From positions 1-64,000 of the forward strand of contig QEVP01000003.1 of assembly GCA_003576765.1 (NCBI GenBank): DNA of 64,000 bases, written 5' to 3'. The notes under the pieces were generated by a model, which did no database searches, was not told the DNA's origin, and saw only the letters and a list, made by a program, of their open reading frames with translations. This stretch comes from Pseudomonadota bacterium (GTDB taxonomy: Bacteria > Pseudomonadota > Alphaproteobacteria > Rhizobiales > Xanthobacteraceae). Below, in pieces: positions 55,225 through 64,000 of this stretch (position 1 is its first letter; every line of letters begins with the position of its first letter). The position numbers and the translations under genes were made by a program.

Positions 55225-55548
55225 TCATTCGAGGCAAGCGGCCGTGGCCTGCGGGTCGGCGGCAAGCCAGGCGCCGGCCGCGCGCAGACGGGCGCGGCCT
55301 TCCGTTGCGGCGGGCCGCACCACGACGACGGCGGTCAGCGCGGTCAGCCGCACCGGCGCCGCCTCCGCCGCGGCAATGGCGCCGAATACCTGCCGCTCGC
55401 TCCACCATGGCGGGAATACCGCGGCGACCGTCTCGGCCTGCGGTGGCGCCGGCAGCGCCATGGCGGCGGTGCCGGTCGCGCCGAGCAGCAGCAGCCCGGC
55501 CGGGATCAGCCAATCGCGAAAGCGGGGAGAAAGGCCATGCTGCGTCAT
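55225..55548 (-). CDS. Small hypothetical secreted or membrane protein
   Basis: 107 residues from ATG 55546-55548 (start chosen just before the hydrophobic segment; longer start at 55632 also open). Residues 12-31 are a membrane or signal segment (WLIPAGLLLLGATGTAAMAL, then PAPP). The rest is Ala-rich, with ERQVFGAIAAAEAAPVRLTAL and Cys105. No family recognised. It is transcribed towards and just upstream of the chemoreceptor gene (32-bp gap) and could share its transcript. Confidence 0.5.
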   Translation of the reverse strand: MTQHGLSPRFRDWLIPAGLLLLGATGTAAMALPAPPQAETVAAVFPPWWSERQVFGAIAAAEAAPVRLTALTAVVVVRPAATEGRARLRAAGAWLAADPQATAACLE

Positions 55549-55648
55549 CGACGCAAAACATAGCAAACACAGTGCTAATTCCCGGTAAACGTGTAGGGCG
55601 GGCGGCAGGCCAACCCGCGCTCCTATACGCAAGCTGCCGCGCGCGCGG

Positions 55649-56149
55649 TCACGCCGACGGTACCGGCAGCACCGTCACCGACTTGATCTTTTCCATGGCG
55701 AAGCGCGAGGTGACGTTCTTCAGCGGCACCGCGGCGATCAGTTTCTTGTAGAATACGTCGTAGCTTGGCATGTCGGCGACGACGACACGCAGCATGTAAT
55801 CGACGTCGCCGGCCATGCGATAGAACTCCAGCACCTCCGGCATGGCGCTGACCGCGCCGGCAAACGTCTTCAGCCAGGCGTCGGAATGGTCGTTGCTCTC
55901 CACCGAGACGAACACGGTGATGCCGAGCCCGACCTTGTTCTGATCGACCAGCGCGACGCGGCGCTGGATGACGCCGTCGGCCTCCAGCCGCTGGATGCGC
56001 TTCCAGCACGGGGTCGAGGACAGCCCGACGCGGTCGCCGATCTCGGCGACCGAGAGCGAGGCATCTTCCTGCAGCACCATCAGAATCTTGCGGTCGGTGG
56101 CATCGAGGCGGCGCGGGGCCTCGGGAGCGGGCGCGGTTTGATCGGTCAT
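55649..56149 (-). CDS. Lrp/AsnC-family transcriptional regulator
   Basis: 166 residues from ATG 56147-56149. Helix-turn-helix (ATDRKILMVLQEDASLSVAEIGDRVGLSSTPCWKRIQRLEADG), then the RAM/amino-acid-binding domain (PEVLEFYRMAGDVDYMLRVVV, VTSRFAMEKIKS). The ligand is probably an amino acid. It is preceded by a palindrome GAATA-C-TATTC at 56155-56165, suggesting autoregulation. Single gene. Confidence 0.92.
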   Translation of the reverse strand: MTDQTAPAPEAPRRLDATDRKILMVLQEDASLSVAEIGDRVGLSSTPCWKRIQRLEADGVIQRRVALVDQNKVGLGITVFVSVESNDHSDAWLKTFAGAVSAMPEVLEFYRMAGDVDYMLRVVVADMPSYDVFYKKLIAAVPLKNVTSRFAMEKIKSVTVLPVPSA

Positions 56150-56154
56150 CTGGA

Positions 56155-56165
56155 GAATACTATTC
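56155..56165. promoter_or_regulatory. Lrp-type operator palindrome
   Basis: GAATACTATTC is a perfect 11-bp palindrome, 5 bp upstream of the Lrp start codon; a second AT-rich GAAAATTATTCTC is at 56196-56208. Position and similarity fit autoregulatory Lrp/AsnC sites. Confidence 0.5.
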
Positions 56166-56257
56166 CCATAGTGGCGACAAGATCGCACCTACATGGAAAA
56201 TTATTCTCGCGCAAGCGGCAACCGGTCAAATCGGCCGCCCGAATCGCGCAATGCCGG

Positions 56258-57238
56258 TCAACCGGCCGTCGCCGCCACCGCTTCCGCGCCCGCCTGCGCC
56301 ACCCAGCGCCCCAACAGGTGATGGGCGACGGCAAACGGATGCGGCCCGGACAGGCCGTCGGGGTGCTGACGCTTCAGCATCAGGGCGACCTCGGCGCGGT
56401 CGAACCAGCGCGCATCTTCCAGTTCGTTGCGGTCCACCACGATCTCGGCCGAGAGCGCGCGCGCCGCGCAGCCGATCATCATCGACGACGGATAGGGCCA
56501 GGGCTGAGTCATGGTGTAGCTGACGTCGGTGCAGCGCACGCCGGTCTCCTCCAGCACCTCGCGGCGCACCGCGTCCTCGATGGTCTCGGCCGCCTCGACG
56601 AAGCCGGCGAGGCACGACCACATGCCGGGCGCAAAATGCGGCTGGCGGCCGAGCAGACAGCGCTCGCCGTCGGTCACCATCATGATCACCACCGGATCGG
56701 TGCGCGGAAAATGCTCGGCGTTGCAACTGGCGCAATCGCGCCGCCAGCCGGCTTGCGACAGCCGCGTGCGCGCCCCGCAATTGGCACAGAAGCCGTGACG
56801 CTGATGCCAGCCGACCAGCGACTTGGCGACCGCGATGGCCGAGAGGTCCTCGACCGCGAGCGCACCCTCGGTGACCAGCGCGCGGATGTTGCCGACCATG
56901 ACGTCGGCGCGCGCGAGCAGCGCTTCGACGGCGTCCGCCGCGATCCCCATGCCGAACACCGGCGCGCCGTCGCGCAGGCCGAGAAACACCGTGCCGGGAT
57001 TGGCGCCGAGGCGACGCGCCTCGTCGAGTTTCAGCCGCGGCCGCAGGGCGTCGCCCTCGCGCGCGAGGATCATCGAATCGCGATGCACCACATAGGCGCG
57101 GGCGCGAGGGTCGTCTTCCATCGCCATGAGCCGCTCCGGGTCGGTGCGCAGGTGCGCGGCGCGATCGAGCGCATGCGAGACGAAGGCCGGCTGGCCCAGA
57201 GGAAACATCGCTGGCAACATCGCTGGCTTGGCTGTCAT
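56258..57238 (-). CDS. nudC: NADH pyrophosphatase
   Basis: 326 residues from ATG 57236-57238. Zinc ribbon CANCGARTRLSQAGWRRDCASC, Nudix box GFVEAAETIEDAVRREVLEETGV and the NudC-specific TQPWPYPSSMMIG. It hydrolyses NADH and can remove NAD caps from RNA. The N-terminal domain is longer than in E. coli (about 257 residues), as usual in alphaproteobacteria. Overlaps the HIT gene stop (ATGA). Confidence 0.94.
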   Translation of the reverse strand: MTAKPAMLPAMFPLGQPAFVSHALDRAAHLRTDPERLMAMEDDPRARAYVVHRDSMILAREGDALRPRLKLDEARRLGANPGTVFLGLRDGAPVFGMGIAADAVEALLARADVMVGNIRALVTEGALAVEDLSAIAVAKSLVGWHQRHGFCANCGARTRLSQAGWRRDCASCNAEHFPRTDPVVIMMVTDGERCLLGRQPHFAPGMWSCLAGFVEAAETIEDAVRREVLEETGVRCTDVSYTMTQPWPYPSSMMIGCAARALSAEIVVDRNELEDARWFDRAEVALMLKRQHPDGLSGPHPFAVAHHLLGRWVAQAGAEAVAATAG

Positions 57239-57666
57239 GGCAAGGCGTCCGGGGTGAAGTGACCGCGCAACGCGGCAACGAGCGCAGAACGCGCGGGCGG
57301 ATCGTAGGGGCGGGCGGCGACCGCGCCCCACACCGGGCGCGGCCAGGCAGGGTCGGTGGTGCGGCGCGCGATGATGTGGATGTGAAGCTGCGGCACCATA
57401 TTGCCGAGCGCCGCGATATTGAGCTTGTCGCACGGCGCGACCGCCCGCAGCGCCCGCGCCGCCCGATCGATCTCGCCCATGAGCCGGGCGCGATCGGCGG
57501 CGTCAAGGTCGATGATCTCGGTCGCACTGAGGCGGCGCGGCACCAAAATCAGCCACGGATAGTTGGCATCGTTCGACAATTGCACGCGGCAGAGCGGCAG
57601 ATCGGCGATCGCGGTGCTGTCGGCATCGAGCTGAGGATGCAGCGACCAAAGCGAGGCAGTCGGCAT
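57235..57666 (-). CDS. HIT-domain protein
   Basis: 143 residues, a nucleotide hydrolase or transferase of the HIT superfamily. The motif reads QLHIHIIARR: two histidines, with Gln where the first His of H-x-H-x-H usually is; the catalytic middle His is kept. Upstream LSNDANYPWLILVPRR is family-typical. It heads a two-gene unit with nudC (4-bp overlap), which suggests joint nucleotide clean-up. Confidence 0.9.
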   Translation of the reverse strand: MPTASLWSLHPQLDADSTAIADLPLCRVQLSNDANYPWLILVPRRLSATEIIDLDAADRARLMGEIDRAARALRAVAPCDKLNIAALGNMVPQLHIHIIARRTTDPAWPRPVWGAVAARPYDPPARSALVAALRGHFTPDALP

Positions 57667-57761
57667 GGGAACTCCAACGGTCTCGTCTTACCAAGACGCC
57701 CCGCGCGGTGGAAGCGTGGCCGGCTTGCTTTCCGCCGCCGTTGGCCCCAAATAGGGGCCGG

Positions 57762-57853
57762 GAGATTGGCGGTGGACGAGCCTCTCGCCAACCGGGTCAG
57801 GTCCGGAAGGAAGCAGCCCTAACGAGGTCCGGATCGGGTCGCTCGTCAGTCTC
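57762..57853 (+). ncRNA. ffs: Signal recognition particle RNA (4.5S, small bacterial type)
   Basis: The invariant SRP core GTCAGGTCCGGAAGGAAGCAG is at about 57797-57817 and its partner strand CGAGGTCCGG follows. The ends pair: GAGATTGGCG (57762-57771) with CGTCAGTCTC (57844-57853), with G-U pairs. Length about 92 nt. It binds Ffh for membrane-protein targeting. It precedes dnaX, as in many alphaproteobacteria. Confidence 0.93.
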
Positions 57854-58029
57854 CTACCTCGCCTTTCCGCGGTCCCGTGCGGTGCCGCCCGAACTGGTTT
57901 GCCCGCTGGCTTGCCGGACCTGGCTCACTTGCTTGGCTCGCCCGCGTGACCACGGCGACCTCACCGACAGGGGGCCGGACCCGATTTTGGTTTCGGGACG
58001 TTGGTTCCGGGACATTCGCGGATCGCTCG

Positions 58030-59811
58030 ATGACTGACGCCGGCAGCCCCCTCTCCGCTCCGCCACAGGCGAGCGCCACGCCCGACGGCTACCGCGTGCT
58101 GGCGCGCAAGTATCGCCCCAGCCATTTCGGCGACCTGATCGGCCAGGACGCCATGGTGCGCACGCTGTCGAACGCGTTCGAGACCGGCCGCATCCCGCAT
58201 GCCTGGATCCTCACCGGCGTGCGCGGCGTCGGCAAGACCACGACCGCCCGCATCCTCGCCCGCGCCCTCAACTACGAACTGCCTGACGGTTCGGTGGCCG
58301 CCCCGACCATCCATCTCGACCGGCTCGGCGTGCACTGCCAGGCGATCATCGAGGGACGCCACATCGACGTGCTGGAGATGGACGCCGCCTCCCATACCGG
58401 CGTCGACGACGTGCGCCAGATCAACGACGGCGTGCGCTACGCCCCGACCAGCGCCCGCTACAAGGTCTACATCATCGACGAAGTGCACATGCTGTCGACC
58501 TCGGCCTTTAATGCGTTTCTCAAAACGCTGGAAGAGCCGCCGGAGCATGCCCGTTTCGTGTTCGCCACCACCGAAATCCGCAAAGTGCCGATCACGGTGC
58601 TGTCGCGCTGCCAGCGCTTCGACCTGCGCCGCGTCGAGACCGGGGTGCTGGCCAGCCACCTTGCCACCGTCATCGCCAAGGAAGGGGTCGAGGCCGACGA
58701 CGAATCGCTCGGCATCATCGCCCGCGCCGCCGAAGGCTCGGTGCGCGACGCGCTGTCGCTGCTCGACCAGGCGATCGCCCATGCCCATGGCCGGCTCGAC
58801 GCCGGCGAGGTGCGGCGCATGCTGGGCTTGGCCGACCGCACCCGCGTCATCGACCTGTTCGAGCATCTCGCGCGCGGCGACATCGCAAGCGCCTTCACCG
58901 AATTCCGCGACCAGTACGACACCGGCGCCGACCCGGTGGTGGTGCTGAGCGACCTCGCCGAGTTCGTCAACCTCGTCACCCGCATCAAGGTGGTGCCGGC
59001 GACCGCCGACAACATCGCGCTCGGCGAGAGCGAGCGCACGCGCGGCCGCGATTTTGCGGCCAAACTGTCGATGCGGGTGCTGTCGCGGATGTGGCAGATG
59101 CTGCTCAAGGGCATCAGTGAGGTGCAGGCGGCGACGCGGCCGCAGGCCGCGGCGGAGATGGTGCTGGTGCGCATCGCCTATGCCGCCGATCTGCCAACGC
59201 CGGACGAGGCGATCCGCATGATCGCGCCGGAGAGCGGCCACGCGCCGGCGGGCGCGACCGCCATGCCGGCCTCCGCCCCGTCGCGGGCACCGGCATCGGC
59301 CGCGTCACCGCGCAGCCCCGTGGCGGCACGCACCCCGCTGCCCACAGCAACACCGACGGCGGCACCGGCGGCGGCGGTCCGGCCGGTGCTGCGGCTCGAA
59401 ACTTTTAACGAGGTCGTGGCGCTGGCCGGCGACAAGCGCGACCTCGCACTCAAGACCGCGCTGGAAGCCGACGTGCGGCTGGTCGCCATCGAGGACGGCC
59501 GGCTTGAGGTCGCGCTGGAGCGCAGCGCCGCGCGCACGCTTGTCGGCGACCTCGCGCGCAAGCTCGAACAATGGACCGGGCGGCGCTGGACGGTGATCGT
59601 CTCCAACGCCGAGGGCGCGCCGACGCTGCGGGCGCAGGCGGAGGCGGCGCGCGACAAGCTTGCGGATAGCGCCCGCGCCCACCCACATGTGCAGGCGGTG
59701 CTGGCGCGCTGGCCGGGAGCCAGCGTGGAGGCCGTGCGGCGCATCGTGCCGGAGGCGCCCGGCAGCGACGACATGGCGGACGAGACCGCCGACGTCGAGG
59801 ACGACGACTGA
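58030..59811 (+). CDS. dnaX: DNA polymerase III subunit gamma/tau
   Basis: 593 residues from ATG 58030. Walker A GVRGVGKT (63-70), DEVH (150-153), sensor-1 [20 protein letters not shown] and the arginine-rich sensor 2. The usual four-cysteine zinc module is reduced to one Cys (Cys103 in [16 protein letters not shown]). A Pro/Ala linker (about 410-450) leads to the tau domain. It loads the clamp and links polymerases. Followed by ybaB and recR. Confidence 0.95.
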   Translation: MTDAGSPLSAPPQASATPDGYRVLARKYRPSHFGDLIGQDAMVRTLSNAFETGRIPHAWILTGVRGVGKTTTARILARALNYELPDGSVAAPTIHLDRLGVHCQAIIEGRHIDVLEMDAASHTGVDDVRQINDGVRYAPTSARYKVYIIDEVHMLSTSAFNAFLKTLEEPPEHARFVFATTEIRKVPITVLSRCQRFDLRRVETGVLASHLATVIAKEGVEADDESLGIIARAAEGSVRDALSLLDQAIAHAHGRLDAGEVRRMLGLADRTRVIDLFEHLARGDIASAFTEFRDQYDTGADPVVVLSDLAEFVNLVTRIKVVPATADNIALGESERTRGRDFAAKLSMRVLSRMWQMLLKGISEVQAATRPQAAAEMVLVRIAYAADLPTPDEAIRMIAPESGHAPAGATAMPASAPSRAPASAASPRSPVAARTPLPTATPTAAPAAAVRPVLRLETFNEVVALAGDKRDLALKTALEADVRLVAIEDGRLEVALERSAARTLVGDLARKLEQWTGRRWTVIVSNAEGAPTLRAQAEAARDKLADSARAHPHVQAVLARWPGASVEAVRRIVPEAPGSDDMADETADVEDDD

Positions 59812-59870
59812 ACCGCAACACCTTAAGATTAAGCGCACCGGCGTCGTTCGGGCGCGACGAAAGGACCACC

Positions 59871-60191
59871 ATGGCTGATTTCCTCGGCATGATGAAGCAG
59901 GCGGCGCAGCTTCAGGCCAAGATGAAGGCGCTGCAGGACGAACTCGACACCGTCGAGGTCGAGGGCACCTCCGGCGCCGGCCTCGTCGCCGTGCGCATGA
60001 CCGCCAAGATGGAGGTCAAAGGCGTCACCATCGATCCCTCGCTGATGAAGGCCGACGAGCGCGAAATCCTCGAGGACCTGCTGGTCACCGCGCACAACGA
60101 TGCCCGTCGCAAGGCGGAAGCGGCGATGCAGGAGAAGATGGCGTCGCTGACCGGCGGCCTGCCGCTGCCGCCCGGACTGGGGCTCGGCTGA
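59871..60191 (+). CDS. ybaB: YbaB/EbfC nucleoid-associated protein
   Basis: 106 residues. Helical N-terminus ([19 protein letters not shown]) and a compact beta core ([29 protein letters not shown]) with the end [15 protein letters not shown]. It binds DNA as a dimer without strict specificity. It lies between dnaX and recR, in the conserved order. Confidence 0.95.
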   Translation: MADFLGMMKQAAQLQAKMKALQDELDTVEVEGTSGAGLVAVRMTAKMEVKGVTIDPSLMKADEREILEDLLVTAHNDARRKAEAAMQEKMASLTGGLPLPPGLGLG

Positions 60192-60199
60192 GAAAAATC

Positions 60200-60805
60200 A
60201 TGTCGTCGGCCATCGCCGGTCCGGAAATCGAACGGCTGATCCAGTTGCTGGCGCGCCTGCCCGGCCTCGGGCCGCGCTCGGCGCGCCGCGCCGCGCTGCA
60301 CCTCATCAAGAAGCGCGAAACCCTGATGGAGCCGTTGACCACCGCGTTGCAGACCGCGATCGCCCGCATCACGGTGTGCGAGGTGTGCGGCAACATCGAC
60401 ACCCAGAACCCCTGCACGGTATGCAGCGACCCGCGCCGCGACCGTTCGCTGATCGTGGTGGTGGCCGATGTCGCCGACCTGTGGGCTCTGGAGCGCGCAC
60501 ACGCGGTCAACGGCCTTTATCATGTGCTCGGCGCCACGCTGTCGCCGCTGGACGGCATCGGGCCACAGGACCTCAACATCGACACGCTGGCGGCGCGCGC
60601 CCGCGCGCCGGACGTCAAGGAAGTGGTGCTGGCGCTCAACGCCACCGTCGACGGCCAGACCACCGCGCACTACATCACCGACATGCTCGGCGATGCCGAC
60701 GTGCGCGTCACCGGGCTCGCCCATGGCGTGCCGGTCGGTGGCGAACTCGACTACCTCGACGAAGGCACGCTGTCGGCGGCGATGCGGCAACGCACGCCGT
60801 TCTGA
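60200..60805 (+). CDS. recR: Recombination mediator RecR
   Basis: 201 residues. Helix-hairpin-helix [24 protein letters not shown], Cys4 zinc finger [16 protein letters not shown], Toprim segment [15 protein letters not shown] and [18 protein letters not shown]. It works with RecFO in gap repair. Last of the dnaX-ybaB-recR unit. Confidence 0.96.
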   Translation: MSSAIAGPEIERLIQLLARLPGLGPRSARRAALHLIKKRETLMEPLTTALQTAIARITVCEVCGNIDTQNPCTVCSDPRRDRSLIVVVADVADLWALERAHAVNGLYHVLGATLSPLDGIGPQDLNIDTLAARARAPDVKEVVLALNATVDGQTTAHYITDMLGDADVRVTGLAHGVPVGGELDYLDEGTLSAAMRQRTPF

Positions 60806-61846
60806 TCCTCTCCCTCCCTCTCCGAACTTCCCGCGCGAGCGTCACGCCGTTGTCACGATACGGCATCGAGAACGGCGCCTTTTCGTGCGCAAGGCGCGGG
60901 GCTATGCGCATCGCGCGCAAAAAGGCAAGGGGCGCGCCCGTTGCGAGACCGTGCGCGGGGCGAAGGCTACCCTGCGCCAACGCACACGAAAATGTGCGAG
61001 CCGATAATCACTTATCTCCAATGCGCGGCGCCACACTTTGAAAGTGCCCCTGCCGGCGCCGCATCCATGAACGATTTATGAATTTATTTTGGCCTGTGGC
61101 AGCGCGCGCGGCCGTTCGGGCACGCCTCGAATCCGCACGGAGATTCAAAACCTTGTCGCGGCGCATCGGCAGCGCCGGAAAGGCTTTGGCAGACCGCGTG
61201 GCAAAAACCACGCGCCGTGACAAAAATGTATCCGTTGCGGGCGCGGCACGCTCTGCTATCTGTTGTGGCGTTCGCAACTGCCTTGGGTCCTTCGGCCAGC
61301 GCGGCTTGGGGTTTTGGGGCGGCGCGCAGATCGGCAGCGATGTGCGCGGGATGCGACGATTTCCATTTGCGTGCCGGACGAAGGCGGCCATGTTCAGCTC
61401 ACGCCGTTCGTGAGAACGCCGAAGCTGTGCCTGGACGAACCGGAAGCGACGATGGAGAGCCGGACGTGACGGCGACCGCCAGCTTGTGCGGTCCCAGCAC
61501 GGCCGAGGAAAGTTGGGAAGTCTTGCGGGCGGCTCACGGTGGCCCTTGCAGGGAAGTGCAGGTGTCAGGCGGCCGGCCTTGTGCGGCAGCCGAGATAGTC
61601 GGGGGGTAGAATGGCAGGCGACCGAACGATCGCGTTCTTCGAGACGATGGTTCTGGTTTGTTTTGCGTCCAAGCCGCCCCCTTCCGTTTTCCCCATCGAT
61701 ACGCGCTAAGCCGGTCCGGCCGCGACGCGGCCGCGCATCCCGGATTCACCATTCTGCCGGAGACGGCGCCGTCGCATCGCATGATGCGCGGAGCATGGTC
61801 TGTCGGCGGCGTCACAACAAAATCCAACGAGAAAAGTACAGGGCCA
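60806..61846. other. 1.04-kb non-coding region between recR and dnaA, possible origin or dnaA control region
   Basis: No supported gene: open frames on both strands are Arg-rich and lack start signals. It is AT-rich at 61068-61095 (GATTTATGAATTTATTTT), with two GANTC sites close together (61129-61133, 61142-61146) and a third at 61743-61747. TTATCTCCA at about 61012-61020 is a weak DnaA-box variant; no perfect TTATCCACA was seen. Whether it contains the origin cannot be decided from the sequence alone. Confidence 0.4.
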
Positions 61847-63265
61847 ATGGTACACACGGAGCAGGATCGGTGGTCGCGGGTTAAAGGGCGGCTGCGCGCC
61901 AGCGTCGGCGAAGACGTCTATTCGAGCTGGTTCGGACGGCTCGATCTGGAAGACATCCGCGACGGCAGCGTGCATCTCTCGGTGCCGACCCGGTTCCTCA
62001 AAAGCTGGATCCAGACCCACTATGCCGACCGCGTGCTGCAGTGCTGGCAGGCGGAGTTGCCGCAGGTGTCGCGCATCGACCTCACCGTGCGCTCGGCGAT
62101 GCGCTGCGCCGCGCCGGTCAAGGCGGCCGAGCCGGCCCGTGAGGAGCGTCGCGAGACGCGCGCCGTCCATGAAGCCCGCGGCACCGCCGCCGCGCCGGTG
62201 TCGGCAAGCCACGAGGCGCTCGGCGGCTCGCCGCTCGATCCGCGCCTGACCTTTGCGACCTTCGTCACCGGCCGTTCCAACACGCTGGCGCACGCCGCCG
62301 CAAAGCAGGTGGCGGAGGGCCGCCACGGCGATCCGGTGATGTTCAACCCGCTCTACATCCATGCCGGCGTCGGCCTCGGCAAGACCCACCTGTTGCAGGC
62401 GGTGACCTGGGCCGGCAATGCCGCGCCCGACCGCAAGGTGCTTTATCTCACCGCCGAAAAATTCATGTACGGCTTCGTCGCCGCGCTGAAGACCCAGACG
62501 GCGCTGGCGTTCAAGGAGGCGCTGCGCGGCATCGACGTGCTGGTGATCGACGACCTGCAGTTCCTTCAAGGCAAATCGACGCAGGCCGAGTTCTGCCACA
62601 CCCTCAATGCGCTGATCGACGCCGGGCGCCAGGTGGTGATCGCCGCCGACCGGCCGCCGTCCGATCTCGAAAGCCTCGACGAGCGGGTGCGCTCGCGGCT
62701 CGCCGGCGGCCTCGTGGTGGAGATGGGCTCGCTCGGCGAGGAACTGCGGCTGGAAATCCTCAAATCGCGCGTCGCCGCCGCGCGCACCTACCACGCCGGC
62801 TTCGACGTGCCTGCCGCCGTGCTGGAGTATCTTGCCCGGAGCATCACCCATAACGGCCGCGACCTCGACGGCGCCGTCAACCGGCTGCTCGCGCATTCCA
62901 AGCTCAACGGCCAGCCGGTGACGCTGGAGATGGCCGAGCGCGAAGTGCGCGACCTGATCCGTCCGCAGGATCCCAAGCGGGTCAAGATCGAGGACATCCA
63001 GCGCGTGGTGGCGCGCCAGTACAGCGTCAGCCGCGCCGACCTGTTGTCGTCGCGTCGCACCGCCAACGTGGTGCGCCCGCGCCAGGTGGCGATGTATCTC
63101 GCCAAGACGCTGACGCTGCGTTCGCTGCCGGAGATCGGCCGCCGCTTCGGCGGGCGCGACCACACCACGGTGCTGCACGCCGTGCGCAAGATCGAGGGAC
63201 TGATCGCCAAGGACAATGCGCTCGCCAACGAGGTCGAACTGCTCAAGCGCCAGCTTCAGGAGTAG
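61847..63265 (+). CDS. dnaA: Chromosomal replication initiator DnaA
   Basis: 472 residues from ATG 61847. Domain I ([22 protein letters not shown]), a short variable domain II, AAA+ domain III with Walker A GVGLGKTH (about 173), Walker [13 protein letters not shown] (about 232) and the arginine finger region, and domain IV signature [16 protein letters not shown]. It binds DnaA boxes at the origin. Upstream in-frame codons to 61658 are not DnaA-like. It is followed by dnaN. Confidence 0.97.
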   Translation: MVHTEQDRWSRVKGRLRASVGEDVYSSWFGRLDLEDIRDGSVHLSVPTRFLKSWIQTHYADRVLQCWQAELPQVSRIDLTVRSAMRCAAPVKAAEPAREERRETRAVHEARGTAAAPVSASHEALGGSPLDPRLTFATFVTGRSNTLAHAAAKQVAEGRHGDPVMFNPLYIHAGVGLGKTHLLQAVTWAGNAAPDRKVLYLTAEKFMYGFVAALKTQTALAFKEALRGIDVLVIDDLQFLQGKSTQAEFCHTLNALIDAGRQVVIAADRPPSDLESLDERVRSRLAGGLVVEMGSLGEELRLEILKSRVAAARTYHAGFDVPAAVLEYLARSITHNGRDLDGAVNRLLAHSKLNGQPVTLEMAEREVRDLIRPQDPKRVKIEDIQRVVARQYSVSRADLLSSRRTANVVRPRQVAMYLAKTLTLRSLPEIGRRFGGRDHTTVLHAVRKIEGLIAKDNALANEVELLKRQLQE

Positions 63266-63430
63266 CCGGCTGCTGCGCCCGGAATTGCGGGGAGAAGACG
63301 GACAGTCGCGCGCGGGCGCTCTTGCGCCAGGCGGTCAACTCCGCCACTTTACACGGCCCCGCGGGGTGAGCCTCGGCGCACGGTTTTGGCCGCGCCGCGG
63401 CCCGGGCCGGAATCGTTAAGTGGGTCGAAG

Positions 63431-64000
63431 ATGAAAGTCACCGTCGAACGCGCGCAACTGCTCAAGTCGCTGGGCCATGTCCACCGCGTGGTCGAGCGCC
63501 GCAATACCATACCCGTGCTCGGCAACGTGCTGCTGCGCGCCGATGGCACGCGGCTGGCCCTGAAAGCCACCGATCTCGACCTCGAGGTCACCGAGACGCT
63601 GCCTGCCGAGGTCGCCACCAGCGGCGCCACCACCGTGCCGGCCTATATGCTCTACGACATCGTGCGCAAGCTGCCGGACGGCTCGCAGATCGTGCTCGAG
63701 ACCGACGGCGACCGCCCGGTGATGGCGATCCGCGCCGGCCGCTCGCGCTTCACGCTGCAGACCCTGCCGGAAAGCGACTTTCCCGATCTCGCCGCCGGCG
63801 ACATGGCGCACTCGTTCGTGCTTGCCGCCGCCGACCTCAAGCGCATGATCGACCGCACCCAGTTCGCCATCTCCACCGAGGAGACGCGCTACTATCTCAA
63901 CGGCATCTACCTGCACGCCGCAGGCTCGTCCAAGAGCCCGACGCTGCGCGCGGTCGCCACCGACGGCCACCGCCTCGCCCAGTTCGACCTGGCCCAGCCG
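63431..64000 (+). CDS. dnaN: DNA polymerase III beta clamp, 3' truncated by the window
   Basis: 190 residues visible from ATG 63431; about half of the normal 370. N-terminal clamp sequence MKVTVERAQLLKSLGHVHRV, VVERRNTIPVLGNVLLRA, LQTLPESDFP, and the inter-domain TRYYLNGIYLH, then LRAVATDGHRLAQ. It forms the sliding clamp. It is 165 bp from dnaA and the usual next gene is recF. Confidence 0.96.
   Translation, partial: MKVTVERAQLLKSLGHVHRVVERRNTIPVLGNVLLRADGTRLALKATDLDLEVTETLPAEVATSGATTVPAYMLYDIVRKLPDGSQIVLETDGDRPVMAIRAGRSRFTLQTLPESDFPDLAAGDMAHSFVLAAADLKRMIDRTQFAISTEETRYYLNGIYLHAAGSSKSPTLRAVATDGHRLAQFDLAQP

Noticed and set aside
61012..61020. TTATCTCCA as a DnaA box
   Set aside because: Two mismatches to TTATCCACA and isolated; not enough to call an origin.
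61078..61413. 111-residue open frame upstream of dnaA
   Set aside because: Low-complexity, Arg-rich, no start signal; the minus-strand frame at 61008-61391 is equally open, typical of GC-rich non-coding DNA.
61505..61513. GAGGAAAGT, like the 5' signature of RNase P RNA (rnpB)
   Set aside because: The remaining conserved blocks and the roughly 400-nt length of rnpB are missing in the following sequence.

Overview
The window comes from a GC-rich alphaproteobacterium, most likely a Hyphomicrobiales (Rhizobiales) member near Bradyrhizobiaceae/Xanthobacteraceae. The evidence is a GcrA cell-cycle regulator, a full CtrA-type box (TTAA-N7-TTAA), GANTC sites, a SAM-II riboswitch before metZ, a long two-part Dcd, an ffs-dnaX-ybaB-recR block, and dnaA-dnaN at the right edge. 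Taxonomy is inferred from gene content only. Nearly all of it reads as chromosomal: no phage, IS element, CRISPR array, rRNA or tRNA was found.

Layout. 1-12.2 kb is an aromatic-acid (hydroxycinnamate) catabolic island: a MarR repressor, a Liv-type ABC importer whose second permease is fused to an ATPase, and a leftward operon for an enoyl-CoA hydratase, feruloyl-CoA synthase, HSD10-type dehydrogenase and a solute-binding protein, with divergent pobA. Inside it sits an unrelated divergent pair: a MarR protein with a four-cysteine tail and an unknown periplasmic protein, with two near-identical operator palindromes between them. 12.2-20 kb holds a CtrA-box small protein, a TetR/nitroreductase pair, ogt, dcd, riboswitch-controlled metZ, an SDR and an orphan binding protein. 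20-26 kb has an OpgC-like acyltransferase with an SGNH partner, apaG, hslO, argF and argD. 26.4-33.8 kb has gcrA and the complete phosphate locus phoR-pstS-pstC-pstA-pstB-phoU-phoB, with a clear Pho box before pstS.

33.9-46 kb holds envelope genes (YbhN-like, BON-OmpA, polysaccharide deacetylase), dapE with a nucleosidase, the def-fmt-truA operon, rmuC and ampG. 46-57 kb holds a lone polysaccharide-export lipoprotein, modABC, mepA, an H1-like basic protein, a YegP-like protein, a retropepsin-like protease, phosphomannomutase/phosphoglucomutase, a chemoreceptor, an Lrp regulator, nudC and a HIT protein. 57.7-64 kb is replication and repair: SRP RNA, dnaX, ybaB, recR, a 1.04-kb gap, dnaA and the start of dnaN.

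I see no large novel defence or mobile system. The best candidates for undescribed biology are the cysteine-tailed MarR/periplasmic pair (4554-5972), the hydroxycinnamate regulon with its palindromes, the CtrA-box hypothetical at 12210, and the GANTC-rich palindrome before gcrA. Two palindromic repeat families recur between genes (33.8, 41.0 and 44.7 kb; 20.0 and 31.2 kb).
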